Source of the DNA: Burkholderiales bacterium
GTDB taxonomy: Bacteria > Pseudomonadota > Gammaproteobacteria > Burkholderiales > Burkholderiaceae_C
Direction of reading: 5' to 3'
Length of the DNA: 64,000 nucleotides
Assembly: GCA_030604135.1 (NCBI GenBank)
Contig: JAUVWL010000011.1
Location: 50,340-114,339 of the forward strand
Shown: positions 60,037 to 64,000 of the stretch, piece by piece
Layout: each line of letters begins with the position of its first letter
Numbering within the stretch: the stretch's first letter is position 1
Made by a program: the position numbers and the translations under genes
The notes under the pieces: model-generated
Databases searched by the model: none
Told to the model about the DNA's origin: nothing
What the model saw: only the letters and a program-made list of their open reading frames with translations

Positions 60037-60161
60037 GGCAAATCCTTTGCGGTCCGGTGTGGAACAGTCAAATCGACAGTGTGCCAAAAATCGAGACGGC
60101 CCGGGCACCCGGGCTGGACAGGAACGGTTTTTGTCGCCGCCGCGGGTGCCGCGCAGTGGAT

Positions 60162-61085
60162 TCAGCGGCTGGTGCCCGCCTGGCGACCCAGGTAGCCGGG
60201 TGCGACGGTATGCACGCTGGCGGGGCTGATGTTCAGGCTGCGCAGATCGGGGTGCAGGCCGCTGGCCACGTTGTCGACACGCATCGAGTCCAGGTTGTCG
60301 CGACTCATCAGCCGCTCCCCCGGCATCAGCTCCATCATCAGCGCCTGCAGACGGCCAATGCCCATGGGCAGCGGGATGACGGCTCGTTCTTTGCTGCCGT
60401 ACCGACCGGCCAGTCGCACGAGGTCGGCCAGGGTCATCACATCGGGGCCCACGCATTCGATGACCTCGGCCGGTGCCCCGTCGGCGCGTGCGGGGCGGGC
60501 CAGGCAGCGCTCGATGGCATGGGCGACGTCACCCACCCAGACGGGCTGGAATCGGGCCTGGGCGCCAGCCAGGGGCATGACGGGGAACAGCGATTGCAGA
60601 CGGGCGAACAGATTCAGGAAGCGGTCGTCAGCACCAAAAATGACACTGGGCCGGAGCACACTCAGGTCCAGTCCGGCCTGGGTCAGCATGGCTTCGCCGC
60701 GCGCCTTGCTGCGCTGGTAGCGCGATGGCCCGGCCGGGTCGGCGCCCAGGGCGCTGACGTGAACCAGGCGCCGCACCCCTTGTGTGATGCAGGCCTGGGC
60801 CAGGTGGCGTGCAAGGGTCACATGGGTGTGTTCAAAAGCCGCTTCGTTGCCGTGCAGGATGGCGATCAGGTTCACCACGGCGTCGTGACCGGCCACCAGC
60901 CGGTTCAGTGCGTCGGGGTCGTGCACGTCGGCCTCAACCACCGTCACGGAACCCAGATGACCCAGGCGGGCCGCGGTGGCCGCACGGCGTGTCGGAACGG
61001 TGATGCGCCAGCCGGCACGGTGCAGGTGTTCACAAGTCTGGCGACCGACAAAGCCGGTGCCGCCCAGTACAAGCACGCTGTTCAT
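60162..61085 (-). CDS. Complex I NDUFA9 subunit-like NAD-dependent epimerase/reductase
   Basis: VLVLGGTGFVGRQTCEHLHRAGWRITVPTRR; LVHVSALGADPAGPSRYQRSKARGE. Confidence 0.9.
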   Translation of the reverse strand: MNSVLVLGGTGFVGRQTCEHLHRAGWRITVPTRRAATAARLGHLGSVTVVEADVHDPDALNRLVAGHDAVVNLIAILHGNEAAFEHTHVTLARHLAQACITQGVRRLVHVSALGADPAGPSRYQRSKARGEAMLTQAGLDLSVLRPSVIFGADDRFLNLFARLQSLFPVMPLAGAQARFQPVWVGDVAHAIERCLARPARADGAPAEVIECVGPDVMTLADLVRLAGRYGSKERAVIPLPMGIGRLQALMMELMPGERLMSRDNLDSMRVDNVASGLHPDLRSLNISPASVHTVAPGYLGRQAGTSR

Positions 61086-61099
61086 ACGAGAATGTGGTT

Positions 61100-63115
61100 T
61101 CAGGGCAGGTCGCTCAGGGGTGCCGGTGCCCCGTTGGCGCGGGGGCCCACGGTGCCCAGCCGGGCACGCAGGGACTGGGACTCGCCGCTCAGCAGCACGG
61201 CGTAGTGGGTCGTGTTCGCCAGCACGCGCTGAACATAGTCGCGTGTTTCGTCAAACGGGATGTTCTCGATCCAGATCTCTGCCGGCAGGACCGGCCCTTC
61301 CCGCCAGCTGCGGGCCCGGCCCGGGCCGGCGTTGTACGCGGCAGCGGCCAGTGGCATGGAGCCTTCAAAATCCTGCAGCGCCTGCCCCAGGTAGGCGGTG
61401 CCGATGCGGATGTTGGTGTCCCGGTCATTGATCTGCTCCGGTCGGAAACCGTTCAGACCGATGCGTCGGGCCGTCCAGCGGGCGGTGGCCGGCATCACCT
61501 GCATCAGGCCGGAGGCGCCGGCATGGGAGCGTGCGTCGGTGACAAACCGGCTTTCCTGGCGGATCAGGCCGTACACATACGCCGGGTCCAGACCCACATC
61601 CTGGGCGCGCTGCCTGACCTGGACCAGGTAGGGCGTGGGGAAGCGCTGGCGCTGGTCCTGCATGCCGCGGGTGCGCTTGCTGGTGTTGATGCACCGATCC
61701 CACCACTGTTCACGACAGGCGATGTCGGCGGCGGCCAGCAGTTCACGATCAGCCTTGCCGCCAGGGGTGTGCAGGGCGATGGTGTAGTGCCACTCGCGCA
61801 CCGCCTCGCTGCGCAGGCCCAGTGCCCGCGCAGACCGGGCGCGCAGCAGACCGGGGTGGCGCGCTGCCGCCTGGCGCTCCAGATCGGTCAGCGGGTCGGG
61901 TGCAGGCGGTTCGATGACGGGGCGGCCCAAGGCCTCCAGGGCGAGCAGCTCGTAGAAGCCGGTGGGTGCTGCAATGCGTGCATAGAGCTCCCGCGCACGG
62001 ACGGTGGCCATCAGCGGATCGGGCTGGGCCAGCGACTCCAGGGCGCGTGCCTGCCAGTACACCCAGGTGGCCTGCTCTTGCTGCGCGGGTGTCATGGCTG
62101 CAATGGCTTCCAGCACGTGCCCCCAGGCACCGGCCCGCATGCCGGCACGTGCCTTCCAAGCCAGGTGGTCATCGACCAGGTGTTCGTCGCTGGCGTAGGC
62201 GAAGTACTCAAGTGCTTCGGGCATGCGGCGTTGGGCCGCCCGTTTGCCCACCACTCCCCAGGCCCAGCTGCGTTCTTCACGCGTGAGCTGGGTCACCCAC
62301 CGCTTGCGCAACAGGGTGTCGGCGGCGGCGGCCGGGTCGGATGACGCCAGCCGGATCACCGCCAGTGTCACCATTTCGCGGGTACGCGGACGGATGGCGG
62401 TGATTTTTTCGTCCAGATAGGCGGCGGGGTCCTGGGCGATCGACTCGACCTGGGGCACCCAGGCCGGGTCCAGCATGGCGATGGCCTGGCGAACCACAGG
62501 CTGCCGGTTGGTTTCCATGGCCAGGCGGGCACGACGCCAGACCGTGTCTGCACCCAAGTGCCCGCTGTCGATAAAGGCCTGCACCGCCGTTGCACATCCA
62601 TCGTCAGCGTCGCGCTGCTGCAACCACAAAGCCTCCACCTCGATCGCGGCGTCGGCCGCCGGCATGCGCCCGGCGACGGCGTCGAGCATCCGGGCGTAAC
62701 AGCTGACCTGTCGGTCGTCGTTCATCCGGAACAGGGGCAGTTCGGCCTCGAACCGCGGCCAGTCACGCTGACGGCCCAGCTGCAGCAGCCAGTCGTTGCG
62801 CAGCCGGTCCTCCCAGTAGGTGCCGGGCATCCGGTCCAGTGTGCTGCGAATTTCCTGGGGCGGTGCGGACTCCAGGCGGGCACGCATCTCCCAGTACCGT
62901 GCCAGAGGCTCCAGCACATGCCCCTCCACGCGAGGCAGCAAGGTCGAGAGGGTGGCCGGCTGGCGTTTGACAAAGGCGTCACGCATCTGCAGCAGCACCC
63001 GGTCCTGCGGTGTCTGGGCCTGTACAGGGGCGAACAGACACAGGCCCGCCATAATGGAGACCAGACCCCGCATGATCATGAGCGCACGGCTCCCAGACAT
63101 CCGCATCTGTTGCAT
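61100..63115 (-). CDS. Soluble lytic murein transglycosylase (Slt-like)
   Basis: YGLIRQESRFVTDARSHAGASGLMQVMPATARW; AAAAYNAGPGRARSW. Confidence 0.93.
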   Translation of the reverse strand: MQQMRMSGSRALMIMRGLVSIMAGLCLFAPVQAQTPQDRVLLQMRDAFVKRQPATLSTLLPRVEGHVLEPLARYWEMRARLESAPPQEIRSTLDRMPGTYWEDRLRNDWLLQLGRQRDWPRFEAELPLFRMNDDRQVSCYARMLDAVAGRMPAADAAIEVEALWLQQRDADDGCATAVQAFIDSGHLGADTVWRRARLAMETNRQPVVRQAIAMLDPAWVPQVESIAQDPAAYLDEKITAIRPRTREMVTLAVIRLASSDPAAAADTLLRKRWVTQLTREERSWAWGVVGKRAAQRRMPEALEYFAYASDEHLVDDHLAWKARAGMRAGAWGHVLEAIAAMTPAQQEQATWVYWQARALESLAQPDPLMATVRARELYARIAAPTGFYELLALEALGRPVIEPPAPDPLTDLERQAAARHPGLLRARSARALGLRSEAVREWHYTIALHTPGGKADRELLAAADIACREQWWDRCINTSKRTRGMQDQRQRFPTPYLVQVRQRAQDVGLDPAYVYGLIRQESRFVTDARSHAGASGLMQVMPATARWTARRIGLNGFRPEQINDRDTNIRIGTAYLGQALQDFEGSMPLAAAAYNAGPGRARSWREGPVLPAEIWIENIPFDETRDYVQRVLANTTHYAVLLSGESQSLRARLGTVGPRANGAPAPLSDLP

Positions 63116-63123
63116 AGGTGATT

Positions 63124-63774
63124 ATGGACAGCAAAGACCCCGCGAGTTCCTCAGACAGATCAGCAACCCGGACCGGCGGTGGGAATTCTCCTGCCCTGAA
63201 GACCGAGTGGCGCAAGCAGCTGGTCGACAAGCGAGTGAATCTGGCCGATCGTGCCTGGCGCAACGACCTGCTGCAGCGGGTGATGCGGGTCTGGCTGGTC
63301 AACCGGCCGGACACCGTGATCGGCGCCTACTGGCCGATCAAGGGCGAGTTCGACCCCTTGCCCGCCCTGTTCCGCTGGCAGGAGGCCGGGCTGGAGGAAG
63401 ATGCCCAGAGCGCGGCCCGGCAGCGCCGCATCGGCTTGCCGGTCGTCAACAAGATCGACAAGACGCTCACCTTCTACAGCTGGTATCCGGGCTGCCCGAT
63501 GGAGGAAGACGCCTATGGCATTCCCAAGCCCAAGGACACCGAGGTCGTGGTCCCGACGCTGATCTTCGTGCCCTGTGTGGGCTTCGGACCGGGGGGGTAT
63601 CGGCTGGGTTACGGCGGTGGTTTCTATGACCGCACGCTGGCCAGCCTGCAGCCCAAACCCTTCACCGTCGGTCTGGGGTATGACTTCGCCTACCTGCCCG
63701 ACCTGGAGCCCGAGGCCCACGACGTGCCGCTGGACGCGATCCTGGCCGATACGGGGGTGCAATGGCAAAAATAG
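63124..63774 (+). CDS. 5-formyltetrahydrofolate cyclo-ligase
   Basis: VIGAYWPIKGEFDPLP; VPTLIFVPCVGFGPGGYRLGYGGGFYDRTLA. Confidence 0.92.
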   Translation: MDSKDPASSSDRSATRTGGGNSPALKTEWRKQLVDKRVNLADRAWRNDLLQRVMRVWLVNRPDTVIGAYWPIKGEFDPLPALFRWQEAGLEEDAQSAARQRRIGLPVVNKIDKTLTFYSWYPGCPMEEDAYGIPKPKDTEVVVPTLIFVPCVGFGPGGYRLGYGGGFYDRTLASLQPKPFTVGLGYDFAYLPDLEPEAHDVPLDAILADTGVQWQK

Positions 63775-63775
63775 G

Positions 63776-64000
63776 GCCCCCACGCTCCACCGCTGCGCGG
63801 GTCGCTGCCCCCCGAGGGGGCTGACCTTGCTTGGGGCGGCCCTGCGCTGCGGTCCCTCTGGCCCCCACGCTCCGCCGCTGCGCGGGTCGCTGCCCCCCGA
63901 GGGGGCTGACCTTGCTTGGGGCGGCCCTGCGCTGCGGTCCCTCTGGCCCCCACGCTCCGCCGCTGCGCGGGTCGCTGCCCCCCGAGGGGGCTGACCTGGC
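63776..64000. repeat. 85-bp GC-rich direct tandem repeat, about 2.6 copies, truncated by window end
   Basis: Unit start GCCCCCACGCTCC at 63776, 63861 and 63946; near-identical copies each containing hairpin GCCCCC-CGA-GGGGGC. Confidence 0.93.

Noticed and set aside
63690-63953. Repeat-derived ORF (MGARGTAAQGRPKQGQPPRGAATRAA...)
   Set aside because: Arises from the 85-bp tandem repeat staying open; repeated peptide and no RBS evidence

Overview
The window is a high-GC stretch consistent with a Burkholderiales/Comamonadaceae-like betaproteobacterial chromosome. This assignment rests on gene content and codon style; no database was searched. It is mostly ordinary housekeeping: erpA, tyrS, dtd, ybeY, phoH, ruvAB, ttcA, folB, midA-like, trxC, glk with a sugar ABC transporter, a two-component pair, otsA/GH15/otsB, cca, an slt-like lytic transglycosylase and 5-FTHF cyclo-ligase. 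The main accessory block is a ~22.5 kb pigment/lipid biosynthesis cluster (about 6454-28976) of the aryl polyene/xanthomonadin type. It has an unusual composition: a XanB2-like chorismatase, two separate FAD enzymes that both carry the halogenase WxWxIP motif, two ketosynthase/chain-length-factor-like pairs but only one ACP, a Kef-type antiporter, a MipA/OmpV outer-membrane protein, a polysaccharide deacetylase, and a LolA/MMPL export pair. Other points of interest: (i) an IS5-family element whose transposase appears to have lost its first catalytic Asp through an in-frame microhomology deletion; (ii) a fusion of a membrane fatty-acid-hydroxylase/alkylglycerol-monooxygenase-like domain with a lysoplasmalogenase-like (YhhN/TMEM86) domain; (iii) a HexR-like operator in front of glk; (iv) a 171-bp MITE-like element bounded by perfect 24-bp inverted repeats; (v) an 85-bp GC-rich tandem repeat running off the window end; (vi) a CsoR/FrmR-family regulator with a non-canonical ligand pattern. 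No tRNA, rRNA or CRISPR array was recognised.
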